64,000 nt of DNA from assembly GCA_019614645.1 (NCBI GenBank), contig JABWDB010000004.1, positions 23,436,001-23,500,000 on the forward strand. Direction: 5' to 3'. The DNA comes from Stratiolaelaps scimitus (Eukaryota > Arthropoda > Arachnida > Mesostigmata > Laelapidae). How positions within the stretch are numbered: position 1 is the stretch's first letter; every line of letters starts with the position of its first letter. Positions 10,859-22,718 of the stretch are shown here, in pieces. Made by a program: the position numbers and the translations under genes. The notes below the pieces were generated by a model that was not told where the DNA came from, did no database searches, and saw only the letters and a list, made by a program, of their open reading frames with translations.

Positions 10859-12082
10859 GTAACCTGTTTTGGAAGGTAACCTTCTAACCACCGCAAAGAA
10901 GACCAGCTGAATCAACTTAATTTTATGTTTGATATCATCGCCTCATATCAATACCATCGCCTGCCCCCGGACCATGAGAGACTGACACCCTGCTCCCAAC
11001 CTGCGTCACTAGTTATTGCGTATTTTAAGATACATATAAATAAAAAATAAGATTTTATTTTAATTTTAAAACAAAAAAAATATATATATGTATATTTTAA
11101 TTTATAATATTTATATATATATATATAAGAGTATTTCCAGAAAAAGAGTCAACTACGAGTCAACAACAATTGAATAAAACCAATAGTTCCTTTTCGTAGA
11201 CAAAACGCGTAACTACGCTTAGTGGGACGACCGCCTTCCAGCGGAAGGTATTCCAATGGAGGCAAGTGCCATAATGCAGTCCGTTTGCTAAAGGTCTCTT
11301 CTTCCTTCTCGTTCGTAATCTTCGTATGAGAAACTCAATATCTGTTAATGGTCTGTAGATCTCCGCTGTTGGTCGGTTGGAAATTCGGTCAACTGGGTTG
11401 GTTAAATTGGTGTTCTTGATATGATGCTGATGTGATAAGTTCGTATGCGTTTGCCACCTTAAAATACAAAACATTTCGTCCCAATTATAATAACAAATGT
11501 ATTTATTAGGTGTTCACCGTTATTATATATTATATAAGGCGGAAGCCTTGGAGTAGCATATACTACAAGCTCCTTGCGTGAGAAATCCGGCCGTCTCTAC
11601 ACAGACAGGTTGAGCAACCCGACAGTTAACGCAACGACAGGCTGAAATCTCGCTCCCAACAAACACAGCTACAACACACGATGGGCGAGCTGTGGCAACG
11701 GGCGCGCAAGCAGGTGGAATAAATAAAAATCTATTGCTCTCCTATTATTTTTGCTCAAAGCGATGCAGCAACCGTAGGGGTGAGACACAGTGCGTCTTGT
11801 CACGCCAACAACCTAAATAGCGTCTGATTTGTGTGTGTGTGCGTGTTTGCAGATTAATTTACCACACCAGCCAAATCTGTACTTTTTGTTGCCTATTTAA
11901 TACATGAGAAATTAACCGAATGAGTGTATTCATTATTGTGGTCGATTTTATTTTTATTTCACAGGTTTTCAACTAATAGACCTGTCGACAGGAAGCTCGC
12001 AAGCGATAAGCCTGTTGTCGTCTTCATGATCGGCACACAGATGTTAATGCTGTCACTCTGCTTGTTCTTCTCTTGCTTACAG

Positions 12083-12174
12083 TGTTTCGAGAGGGCGACA
12101 AGGGGAAGAATTGGTATGCCGTCCTCAAAGGATCGCTCGATGTTCAAATCACGAACAACACTGGAGCGTCAATG
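12083..12174 (+). CDS. Epac: Epac exon, core of CNB-A
   Basis: A 92-base exon: TG completes the split Leu, followed by 30 codons ending in phase 0. Acceptor CTTGCTTACAG at 12072-12082, donor GTGAGT at 12175. It encodes LFREGDKGKNWYAVLKGSLD plus a variable loop (VQITNNTGASM), matching vertebrate Epac2 [20 protein letters not shown]. These are the first beta strands of the cyclic-nucleotide-binding jelly roll, including the G.NWY.VL.GSL signature of CNB domains. Confidence 0.95.
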
Positions 12175-12463
12175 GTGAGTCACTCACTCTATTGCCTATA
12201 CCAGGCTCGATTGTAATACATGAAGAAGAAGCATATAACCATATACATATGATGATCCAGCATATTGGACGGTATGAATTTGGACGAAGTTGATGGGAGA
12301 AAATAATACCAAATAAGGTGTATGAATGACTATCTCTCTATCTTGGGAATCGGATGAGACATCGGCGCCCGGCAAACCCGTTGCCATATACGTTATTCGT
12401 GCATCTCCCAGCATGCGAAGCAATGCTCCATCATGCATTATTCATGCACGTACCGCCATAAAC

Positions 12464-12501
12464 GTATATATATACATATATATATATATATACATATATA
12501 T
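12464..12501. repeat. (TA)n microsatellite with TACATA interruptions
   Basis: About 38 bases of alternating TA interrupted twice by C. Confidence 0.9.
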
Positions 12502-14631
12502 TACTGTAGTACTGTTAATTCTGTAGCTCCGGATCAACCTAGAGTGAAGATGAAATGGGTAGATCTGCCACTCCATCAGGCAGGAGTCCCAGAGTACCAT
12601 AGCAAAAAATACCTTAGTTGTGAGGCCTGGTCTGCATGAGCATTCTCCGTCATAAAAGGTATATATACATATATATATGACCGTATCGAAATGTTGGGTG
12701 GTTAACTTTTGCGTACATTCTGATTAGTTTATGGTATAGAACGAGTCACTCTGGCCCAGGAATATCTCCTTTACACGGGTTGCATCGACCAACATATCGA
12801 TATTTACCAACATGATGTAGATTTGCAATGAGTGGTCCGATTTGACCAATCACTGCCTGATTGGTCAGCAACGACTGTCAGAAACTAACTTCTACGTCAT
12901 TGCATAGAGGAAATGTTGAAGACTACAACGGTGGATTTATGTGTTCCCACCCGTGGCGCTCTCAAAGGCGTTGTCGATCGTTACTGTAAGCGATATTTCA
13001 GGTCGAATGTTTGCTCTATTTTCAGGTCGAATGTTCGCTTTTATTTTATAGTATCGTACTTATCGTACTTACTCCTTCTTGTAATTGTCGATCTACTGTA
13101 ATAATTCTCCAGTACAAGTAGTCGAGCGCTAAGCAGTGTAGGTGATAAGCGATAGAATGCGCTCGTTGTAGAGTAGAGAAGTCGATGAGACCAATGGGGT
13201 TTTTTTAAAGGAACGGCCCGACCACCCAGGCGTTTAGTGGGCATAGGTCATTAAGCAAAGTTTGTCCATCGCGAGTCGTCTCAAGTCAGTATTTACGATT
13301 TATAGCGTCTCGAGAGGCTTTGAAGCGGATCCCATCAAAATGCAACTACACAATGCGATGGAATAAAAGGGACGAACCATTGGCCCCGAAAAAGCATATA
13401 TTGATACATATAGATATATGCACAAACATCACCTCAACACGACTGAGGAAAATTACCTACACCGCCTTAATATAATAGTCACCAGGCAACGACAACACGT
13501 CGCCAATTTAAAAGGTCTTTTGCCTTTATAGACGTGTGTCTCGATTCTACCCACGTCACCTGACCCTTAACTTTCTAGGCAACAGCCATGTTTACGCTCG
13601 CAAACGCCAAGTCCCTTCAACCATTGTGGTCCCACCGTTATTGTTCCTTTACAGTGAACACTCAAATGATTTTCGGGCTATGGCAGGTCTCTTACGTGCC
13701 AACGTGCAGTAAGCTTTTCAACGGTATCCGTTTGAAAGTCGTACGAGACCCTGTTGCTCCTGAGACCAAACTCCAGACGAGTCACGATAAGCTTTGATCT
13801 CGTGTATTCGACGATATCTGATCCCATGTGTAGGCACTGCACACTCAGACAGACCACAAGTGCATGACCTGCATGGAGTGTCTCTTCGATAGCAATCGCC
13901 AGCCTCCGTCTGAACTCTACCGCGCGTTAGACCTCGGATAATTCTGTGGGAGCGGGAATGGCTGTTTGCGTTGGAGAGAAAGACATTGGCTAAATCGAGC
14001 GATCCGAGAGCCCTCGAGCGTGTCTACTGCGTGGCTATGAATGGCTTTGTGTCGCGCGTGGGCGTTGACTTAGGAAACCCAATAACCTTTCCAGGGCTAC
14101 GAATCCCCACAGGGCGCCATCTCTATACAGAAACTCGGCGGCCTCTCTGTCTGTCTCTCTCTCTCTCTCCTCTCGTTCTCCGCTGTCGTATGTAATACAA
14201 TACTGAGAATTGTTGAGCTGAATTGTAACAATGACAGTAAGGATTGTCGACATTGCAACCGTTGGTAGACAACGGAATTTTATTGTCCAATTATGTCGAT
14301 ACTGTGGATTCACGCTGATGTGACTATGCGTGGTTGCGTGCTAATAGCTGCGTACATAGGGAGGCTGGACCCCTTTGAATGACAGGGGTGTCTTGGCGTT
14401 TTACCTTTTGCGATGCAGCCGTGCGATTAAACTCAAAAACGAAAATTGAAAGCGATTAAGCGCTAACTGTACTCCGGCTGGAAACGATAGTTAGCCCGGT
14501 GAATACCAGAAGCGTTGAACGAATACAGGCTACGCCGAACGAGTCGATGATAATTGTCGACTGTGTTTAGTTTTTGCGTGCTTCAGTAAACATTTCGTTC
14601 ATAGTAATGATAATATTCTTAGTAATCGACA

Positions 14632-14632
14632 G

Positions 14633-14664
<32 letters not shown>
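14632..14664. repeat. (TA)n microsatellite
   Basis: About 33 bases of alternating TA with one G interruption. Confidence 0.9.
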
Positions 14665-15203
14665 GCACTGGATGAGCATGGTATTGTTAAAAATATTATT
14701 ATTAATTAATTAAAGCGCTTGATGTTCCCCGTTTCTATCCCCCGCGCTATATTACAGTCCCGGGCTTGGTTATTTTACTGATGTGTTATAATTCCTAGAA
14801 TTAACCTGTGCTATAAGCTCAGCCTCATCTAAGAGAGATATCCGTACATTTTGATCTCCTTCCAATCTCTGGTGATATGATATGATCAGGATTATGTGAG
14901 GGTTCCGCATAGGAATGCATAGAAATCTACCTTTTCATTGCTCACTATACACAGACTTTCAACGGTGAATTCGCAATTGAAGACTAATGGGCGCCGCAGT
15001 ATCTATATTTATATCGGATACGCATTTACTTGCATATACCATCTGCACCGCTTTATGCTATTTATCCCCCTGTAATAACTCGGATCAATCGCTTATCGAT
15101 TCCTTGCAAGCATTTGACTAACAACGTCAACCGTATGCCAATTCGCCAGTTAACTTTGAACATATATGACTATATGGAGATTCATGTATGCTTAACTAGT
15201 ATT

Positions 15204-15204
<1 letters not shown>

Positions 15205-15234
<30 letters not shown>
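15205..15234. repeat. (TA)n microsatellite
   Basis: A pure run of about 30 bases. Confidence 0.9.
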
Positions 15235-15237
<3 letters not shown>

Positions 15238-15308
15238 GAATGAGTATATCGTTATAGTAGCGTTCACATATCGAATAGTGTCATATTTTTCTCTAGTCCT
15301 TGTTTAGC

Positions 15309-15352
15309 TTCGATAGTGCCCACTTCGATAGTGCCCACACGATAGTGCCCAC
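15309..15352. repeat. Minisatellite, three tandem copies of a 15-bp unit
   Basis: The unit TTCGATAGTGCCCAC occurs at 15309-15323 and exactly again at 15324-15338. It is followed by a 14-base third copy (ACGATAGTGCCCAC) at 15339-15352. Confidence 0.95.
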
Positions 15353-17582
15353 TGATCTAGTTACTGCAGCCCAAAGGGGTCTCTGCACGCCGCTGTGAAT
15401 CTATCCCTAGACGATACGTCCATATGAGCCATCATGCGTAAGTCATTATCATTCCACTTGTGCAGCCGCACATGTATAATGGTACCATACTACTTTGCAT
15501 ACGAGACCGTTGACAGCGGTGGCATAGCGGGCAGCGAGACGGTGCAATGCAATCAAGTGTGTTGTATTATAGCAGTACTACGGTGACGATCGTCGCTTAT
15601 TGTGCTGTGTGGGTCGTCTATTCGATGTTTGTGGCCCCTGGCTTCCAGAGGCGATTTATCGCGACTCAGATCTCGTTTAGCTTTATGCTTGAATACGCTC
15701 CTCCCAGATGTCACATCATACCATTGTCATCATACCAAGGGGGGGGGCATAAATATTCGATGAAATGTGTGCACACTTGGTTCGTGTTCACGTATTGCAA
15801 CTGAAATTTTGCTCGTTCTTATACGTTTATATACGTGTGTGTGCGTGTGTGTGTTGTGAAACGTATACTCTCAGTCCCTTCTCGAAAATGGCAATCCGAG
15901 TGGAGTCTCGCAAACCCTACAGAATTTCAATAACGAACTCACTGTGGCGCTTCAGTGATCCAATCACCTCGTCGCGAGAATACCCCCTGGGACCGGCTGG
16001 TATCGACTTGCGTTTTTACCTTGTTGTATCAAAGCACTGCGTATCTCAAGAGAGATCTTCAATGCTGTGGCATATCCAGGCTGACTCGGTCAAGATAGCG
16101 GCCGGTCGGGATCATTTGACCTTCAATGAAACTACCTTCATTCGTTGGGGGTCCGCAGCGGTCCGCTGAAGGCCACTGGATTGATTAAATATAGCATCCT
16201 AATGAGAGGAGTAGGACTTGGATGAATGAAAGCATTGTATATTGTATCATTTCCGTTTTCGTTATTTTTCCCAATTTTTACATGCATTCATCCTTCAAAA
16301 AAAGTCAACCGGATGAGCTTGTTCGGGCACACAATATTTTCACAGTATGCCAAATGCCTAGCATGACGTAGCCACTCGGACCGCGAAGCAGAAATTGCCT
16401 CGGGCGTTTCCGCCACTGAGGCGCCAGACCTTTGTGCAGGCAAACGCGGCCCCTTTGTGACCTTTTGCCAACGTGCAGCGTTTGATCCAACCGCCAGGAA
16501 TATGCGACATTCGAAAGGTTCTGAACGAATTCTGAACCTAGCCACATTTTTCTTGCCGAACGTTAATTGCGAACGTAAATGCCCTCCTTGCACAGTTATT
16601 ACACAGTCAACTACAGTCATCCTACTTGAGTATACATAAATCGAATGCTTATTTTAATATAATGTTCACGCTTATCAATACAGAAATCTTGCCTCGTAAG
16701 CGAATTGCTTTTTTTGAACATATTTTTACAGTAGATACATTCATATAATACATTTCGAGTAGATAGATTAATCAGTACGGTATTCTGACGAAGCTAGCTA
16801 CTGGACGTGATCGCTGTGTCATCATTTCATAGCACACGAAACGAACTGAAATAGTAGAGCATGGGCTGACTGGTGTAAACACCACCAGGTAAATGAATCT
16901 TGCGATGATCCTTGCACGCTGCCAGTGTCTTCCAAGCTACTCGTGTACATAAGCTGCTGCAGTATGCAGATCTCACATTGCTTAACGAGGAGCCGGCAGA
17001 ACGCCATGCAGAGCGTCGCGTCACAAAACGAAGCACGTCGCCGTCGACTGCGTCACCCTACGGCTGTCGGCGATACCGGTAGGCCGCATTTCTACTGCAG
17101 GTTGTTTGGTCGGCAAGCAGCAACATCTCTCTCTCTCTCTCGCTCACTGTCTCTTACCAACTCACATTCGTAAGCCGACTTTGCGCAACTCCTCCGGAGT
17201 GGTGTCCTCCACGGCGCCATCGTTACGACAAATTGGCTCCGTTACCGTGGTTCCGCGACGTCACCCTGGGCGATCTTGGAGACGCCAGGCCCTCCAAAAA
17301 CCCCGTGACAGCAGGCAGCAGAGAACAGGCGCCCTATGAAGAAGCGTCTCCTCTTACTGCTTCTTCATACTGACGACGACGACGGCAACCCACTATAGCT
17401 ATGTCTGTACATGCTGTACCAGTAGGAACTGGCGGCTAGTGCAGTCACCAGCTACTTGAGCCTCCCTTGTGTGTAGTTGTCGCAAGGGGAGCTCATCGTG
17501 AGGGTTGTACCGTTCGTTCGTTCGTTGGTACAGCGACGTCCATTGTAAGATATGAGAGTGCAGAGTAGATAGACAGGCTTGG

Positions 17583-17741
17583 ATGGACCGGCAACGCCGA
17601 GTCATCCTGAGTCCGGCCGATTGGCCGCCCAACGCGACGGTCGATTGCACACTCGATCTCCAAAGACGGCTAGCTGCCGACCCCCACAGATGTCGCATGG
17701 ACTCGGAAGGGCTCAGTCGCAGACGCAGTGGTAAACGTTAG
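17583..17741 (+). CDS. Short open frame with coding-like composition, unassigned
   Basis: ATG at 17583 to TAG at 17739-17741, 52 codons. The translation (MDRQRRVILSPADWPP at its start) has an ordinary soluble-protein composition, but I recognise no family. Possible donors (AGT G|GTAAAC at about 17730) are in phase 1, so it cannot feed the Epac exon at 20017, which needs phase 0. It lies in a GC-rich stretch open in several frames, so chance is a real alternative. Confidence 0.15.
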   Translation: MDRQRRVILSPADWPPNATVDCTLDLQRRLAADPHRCRMDSEGLSRRRSGKR

Positions 17742-19688
17742 AGCAGTATCCAACATCGCTGCAACTGCAAGCGGCTGCATCCCGCGTGGGCCGGGGATGT
17801 TTGTGGGTGCGGCGGCTACTGAACGGATATGGAAGGGACTATCACCTGAACCGGCTCGAAACGGATCCTCGGATAGGAAGGACCAGCAAGGGGCTGCGTT
17901 GGTTGGATACCTTCCATGTGGGCCGAGATGGCTGAGAGCTCATTACACTGTTTAACGGTGCTATTTATCTGGGAAGATAGCAGCCGGCACATAGTCACTC
18001 GCCAACAGAACAGACAAAGGCTTTACCGAACCCGCTTAGCTCAGCCGTATATCCGCATGAGAAGCAGGCCGCGTTCCTTCCTCAGCCTTCTGTTTAGCAG
18101 GCCCCATTCGTCCCGTTTTGTTGCACATTCTATACACTGAATTTTTCTCAAGGCCCGCATCGTTTCGCATGGGGATCGACGTAACGAGCTGCTAGGCATA
18201 TCCACAATATGTTCTTTTATATACAGTTGTTGTGGATGCATTTATTTTTAGCTTGAATATTTTAGCCGATTGCATATTGATTATTGTATTATGTTAATTC
18301 AGACAATTCGAGGAACTAAGCGAAGACAGTTATAAAGGACGCCACTGCAGCGAACAAGGGGTCATCTCAATATGTAGGATATCTGCTACACGCGCCAGCC
18401 TTCCTGCGCCGTGATGATTGAATAGCTTGGTGGACAGGACATTTGGCGGCTAAAACATCTGTTCGATAGTGTATCGAATAAGCCACCTAATTGGGATTGC
18501 TCAGCCTATTTTATACAAATAACTACATCTGTCTGTTGACTACCGTATATCGCAAAGTATTAATTAGGCGATCGCGAAATCTCGACGATTCGATTTGAAC
18601 ATATCTGCATCTAATTACAACTTACTCCCACTGATTCGTTTTTTGTATCACTCGCTCCCAAAGTATCCGTCCACATTTCAATGTTCTAACCTCGTTTGCT
18701 TCGTTTGAGTGCACGTCTGTCAGCTCTAGAGTTCGTGAACAAACTCTTGTAATCCGTAGATATCAACGGAAGTGTTTGTAAGCGCACGTATACTTCACGT
18801 CATCTGCCTAACGAAAACATTGTGTCACTCTTCGCGCTGTCAGCCTACTGGTGTTGAGGGAGCAATCATATAATGGCTGGATGGACCTCATAGTCCTAAA
18901 CCCTTGCCTTTATGCCGGCAGAGCCATGTCCAACGTCCGTGGGAGGTGTGCGCGCGAGTGGGAACATCTCGGCTGCGGGAAACGGACGGACTCTCGGTTT
19001 CGACGACAGAAATAGCATCTACTTGATTTTCTGCCTCCGCCTGGATAACGCTCCCGTGAGGATTTTGCATATGTCGAGCTATTCTTACCCTTGAGCCAGA
19101 TCTATTCTCGCACGCCGCTTCTACCAGAGACAGAGTTACCAATGTCGTAGGTAGATAGATGCATAAGCAATTTCACTGCTAAAATTCCACGTGTTCAACA
19201 GAAATGTCCACTAGACAGCGGAATTCGAATCAAAATCGTCAGATCCGTAGTTCGAGTTCGGTGTCGTTAGCTTGCTCATAGGGATCAGTCGGCGGAGTAT
19301 CGCGGGACCAACACGACCTCATAACCTTTATAATTGCACCGTGCGCCTTTGTCGTTTTGCTTGTCAATCGCTTATGGAGGTAATGCAACTTCGCCATCTG
19401 TGACCGACCTTGAATATGGGGGTATTAAATTTCAATTAATCAGAACGTACTAAATGTTCCCTACTGATTGGTGACATCATCTACATATAACTAGAGTCGA
19501 CATTATTGTCTTGGTGAGTTTACGTATGTTTGCGTTGGGTGACGTTATCGCTCCAAGCCCAAATGGAACCCCACACGGTATCGAAGTTAAGAGAGGTACA
19601 TCCAAATTGTTATAGACTTACTCGGTATCTAATGCACCCGGCTATAGAACACTAGCCGGAGCATACACACCTTCCCCAGAGATCGAAG

Positions 19689-19845
19689 AGATACACTCTC
19701 AGCAGAGGAAGGTTTTAGCAGGCAGAGGCGTTTTGTCATCCACGTCAACCCCTCTGCACTGGATCGGCCCACTTTCATCGAGATTGAAATGTCACTGGTG
19801 GTGTCCGTGCGTTTGAAGAAAATGTCCTCCTTCCCTCAAAAAAAC
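19689..19845 (+). mobile_element. SINE-like retroposon, family C, longest copy
   Basis: Homologous to the reverse complement of 63007-63150, and its 3' end to 62277-62310. Shared blocks include GATACACTCTCAGCAGAGGA, TTTTGTCATCCACGTCAACC and CCGTGC(G/A)TTTGAAGAAAA, ending in a CCTCC..TC then A-rich tail. This copy has about 24 extra bases (ATCGGCCCACTTTCATCGAG and neighbours) in the middle that the 63-kb copy lacks. The A-tail and the 5'-truncated relatives indicate retroposition. Its 5' boundary is unclear. Confidence 0.75.
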
Positions 19846-20016
19846 CGCTTACTCGGTATATAATTTATTTAACTAATTTGATTCTATGTCATCTTAGCGA
19901 TTCTATACTTAAGAGTCTGGCTCCTCGGGCGCAAAGAAATGTATGTCAGTAAATTGCAGATTAGTTCGAATTGTAGCAGAAAATAATTAAATAAAAATAT
20001 TTTATTAATTTTGCAG

Positions 20017-20166
20017 GATAATGTCACGCTGTGCACTCTCGGTGTCGGGAGAGCATTCGGGGAGTCGATCTCATGCCTTTCATCGCCTCACTCAGCAACC
20101 GTCGTCACGAACGAGTGCTGCGAACTTCTACGAATCGACCAGAAGGACTTCCAAATGCTATGGGAG
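20017..20166 (+). CDS. Epac: Epac exon, phosphate-binding cassette of CNB-A
   Basis: A 150-base exon, 50 codons, phase 0 at both ends; acceptor TTTTGCAG at 20009-20016, donor GTTAGT at 20167. It encodes [16 protein letters not shown] through [19 protein letters not shown] and MLWE, matching vertebrate Epac2 CTLGIGTAFGESI ... ATIVTRESSELLRIEQKDF ... LWE. It holds the phosphate-binding cassette of the first cAMP site. The conserved Gly-Glu is present (FGES), but the Arg of the usual P-R-x-A-T motif is His here (PHSATVV), and the loop before it is one residue longer. In CNB domains this Arg contacts the cyclic phosphate, so cAMP binding by this domain may be weak or lost. The next residues of the family (KYRQYMAGL-like) are not in the window. 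Confidence 0.95.
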
Positions 20167-22535
20167 GTTAGTGTACTTTTTTTAAACTACTGGTTTTCAG
20201 TGAAAACAGAAGACGTTCAGCCTTTCGGGCGATATATATATATATTTATATATCTTATTTAGAGTTCACTATAATTCACCTCAATCAATAAATCCTGCGA
20301 CGTCCGTTTGATCATCAAACGAGATACGGCCGCAACGGTAAAATAAAAGAAATGTATCTTTACGGTCATACCATTTATTCACCCTTGTCAGGTAGTTCAT
20401 CAACAAGAAATAAAACAGTACAATACAAATGGAGATACATGTGTTTTGGCACTGGCTAACCGCTGAGAGCTCTATCAGTAGGCCTTGATATACTTAAAGT
20501 TTTCAGTGATTCGAGCTGGCGATTTTCTGGCGTCCTGTGTTTTCGAACATTTCCAGTTCATCTCAATGAAACAAAGCACTCTGCCTGGAGCCATTGGGAA
20601 ATAGCCTTTTTGCTAAATGAACTATTATTTTGGGCCACATAGAAATCGAAGCTCCAGATGAGGGGGCAGATATATATGGCTACCCCCTACCGATCCCAAC
20701 AGAATGCATGGACCTATTTTCTATGGGAATTTGTGAGGATAATAAATAATAGAAAGCATTGGTAGTGTGGGCAGTACTTTCTCAGTAGTACTTTCTCCAT
20801 AAAAACATAACTACGCTACGAAGCTCTGTCATTTAGGACGTGTTGCGAGAACATGTTAAATACATATAAATATTGATTATGATAATAATAATAATAATAA
20901 AGACAAAATATAAATCCTGCAGTAATTTCCGGGAATGAGACTTTAAACTATCGTCAGCTCGTCGGCCGTTGCTTCCAGCGAAACGAAGGGTTTATTAAGA
21001 ACGGCGAGTTCTAGGTACACGATTGCAATGATTTCACAACTTCTCTGTTAAGAGAAGGGCACGTGTCGTTCTACAGAAGCTCCATGCATCAGTGCGCATT
21101 AAGTCGGAACCTTGGCGTGGGTTAGAAGTTTTCACTCTCTCTCTCTCACTTTCTCTGTAGACTTTTAAGTCCGACTTAACCAACGAGTACACTGCTTCGG
21201 TTGGGCGCATGCAACAATTCAATCAAAAATTATCGCTCGTTATATTCATATACATATATATAATACATATGCACAACTTCGTCAAAGACATCCTATAAGA
21301 AATTTTTGATAATCATATTGTTTATTGATGGTTGACCTCTAGGTAGAAATGAGGTTCTGACTTTCCTTGGTGTACTCTTTATGTGCAAATCTATGTATAT
21401 TTGCTCTTATCACCACCTGGGTGCGTTCACTACTGTTTATCGTAACTACGATCTTACCGTTGAATACTATGATGAGCATTATTATGATTCATTCTGCGAT
21501 GTCTGTACTTGCCCGGGACGAAATGGGCGAACCAGGGCAGAAAACTTCTGAAAAATTGTCGGCCTAGTTTGCGGGAACTAGATATAAGTTTCTGGTGCGA
21601 GAAGATCCGGGGCTCCTGCGTGCAACAAAGTGATCTGAGATCTGGGGTCTAGGTGCTAGCTCAGTGATCCAGTTTCACGTCCATTACCTTGAAATGGATT
21701 GCTCAGGGCCGTGGCGCCTAACTCAAGTAGGTCAGCATCATTTTTCATAGAACGAATTCGTTTGAGCCATTTTTTTGCTGACAAGTGAGATTCACATAAA
21801 ATTTAATTAAGAACAGCGAAGTTTTTAGTTGGGCTACTTCATAATGGATGAGACTACCTCCGTCCGTCGGCCTACGCCAGAATAACGTTGTTTTTTTTGT
21901 TCCACTGGTTCTGCACTTGATCAACTGTACGGAACTAGAACGCTTAGACCACGAAGAGGGAATTAAATTATTCCACCTAATAGGCTCAAGTCCACAATGA
22001 TACTGGTTAGCATTGGCTTGCTCAAAATCCACAACTAAGGCACGGTCGGGCCCTGAAAGACTGGCACGCATTAGCTGACCGGAACTCTCTTCAATATTCA
22101 TTACGGCAACTTGCGTTGAACCCAATGATTCACCAGCGAATAAGTGCGCAAAACGGGACGTTTATCTTTGCTCTTTCCATTGAACCTCCTGTCCCACAAT
22201 ACTTCTTTACACCGGATTATAAAATGCTGCTCGTTTTTCACAGGACAATTCGTGTTGTGAATATTTTCTGACAGGGCCCTTCCAGCAATGCTTTCTTCTC
22301 ATTTCGTTCGCTGTCTATAGATCATCGAATTTCGGCGCAATGAATGCTGTGAACCCTGCGAATATTTTACGGGTTCAACGTATCGAGAGACTGACAAAGG
22401 TGTCCGTATATCATTCGCTCTATACGTTTTGTCTCTGTTTCTCTCTCTCTCTCTCTCTCCTGTGGATGGAGGCGCGTAGGCGGAGGTGCGTCTCCGGTCC
22501 CGGCCTGGTAGACTTTACTGTCTACGTCAAAATTC

Positions 22536-22718
22536 ATGATCAGATCGCACAAGGCCGTCGAACGGCGAAGGTTGCGGCAGCAGGGAACTGCCGTGACGCC
22601 GCTTGACGAGATCGAGGTCCCGCAAGACTTGGGCAGGGTCTTTGCCCGTGGTAACCCTTTGTATTCCTATTCGCGTTTCCGCGGCCGCCGCCGCCGTTGC
22701 CGTTATCCGACGGTTTGA
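22536..22718 (+). CDS. Short open frame with first-exon look, unassigned
   Basis: ATG at 22536 is the first after an in-frame TAG at 22509, and the frame runs 60 codons to TGA. The start (MIRSHKAVERRRLRQQ, then TPLDEIEVPQDLG) has coding-like composition and a good start context; the end becomes Arg-rich through a GCC repeat. A possible donor (CGT G|GTAACC, about 22652) is phase 1, so it does not fit the next Epac exon, which should need phase 0. I do not recognise it. Confidence 0.2.
   Translation: MIRSHKAVERRRLRQQGTAVTPLDEIEVPQDLGRVFARGNPLYSYSRFRGRRRRCRYPTV

Larger units (their letters stand above)
6710..12082 (+). other. Epac intron 2 (phase 1)
   Basis: About 5.4 kb from GTACGT to TTGCTTACAG. 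It contains a (GT)n tract (6763-6782), a (TTA)n tract (about 7002-7033), a degenerate LINE fragment (7.3-7.7 kb), and three unassigned + strand open frames at 8147, 9560 and 10442 that are listed separately. The AT-rich stretch at 11030-11130 is low complexity. I see nothing definite in 10870-11900. Confidence 0.8.
12175..20016 (+). other. Epac intron 3 (phase 0)
   Basis: About 7.8 kb from GTGAGT to TTAATTTTGCAG. It contains (TA)n tracts at 12464-12501, 14632-14664 and 15205-15234, a (CT)n tract near 14150-14169, a local tandem duplication of TTTCAGGTCGAATGTT near 13000-13036, a 15-bp minisatellite at 15309-15352, a GC-rich stretch at 17.0-18.1 kb with short open frames, and a SINE-like element at 19689-19845. 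I see no exon I can name. Confidence 0.8.

Noticed and set aside
21745..22125. Minus-strand frame of 126 codons
   Set aside because: Composition is coding-like in places, but there is no recognisable family, splice signal or neighbouring exon.
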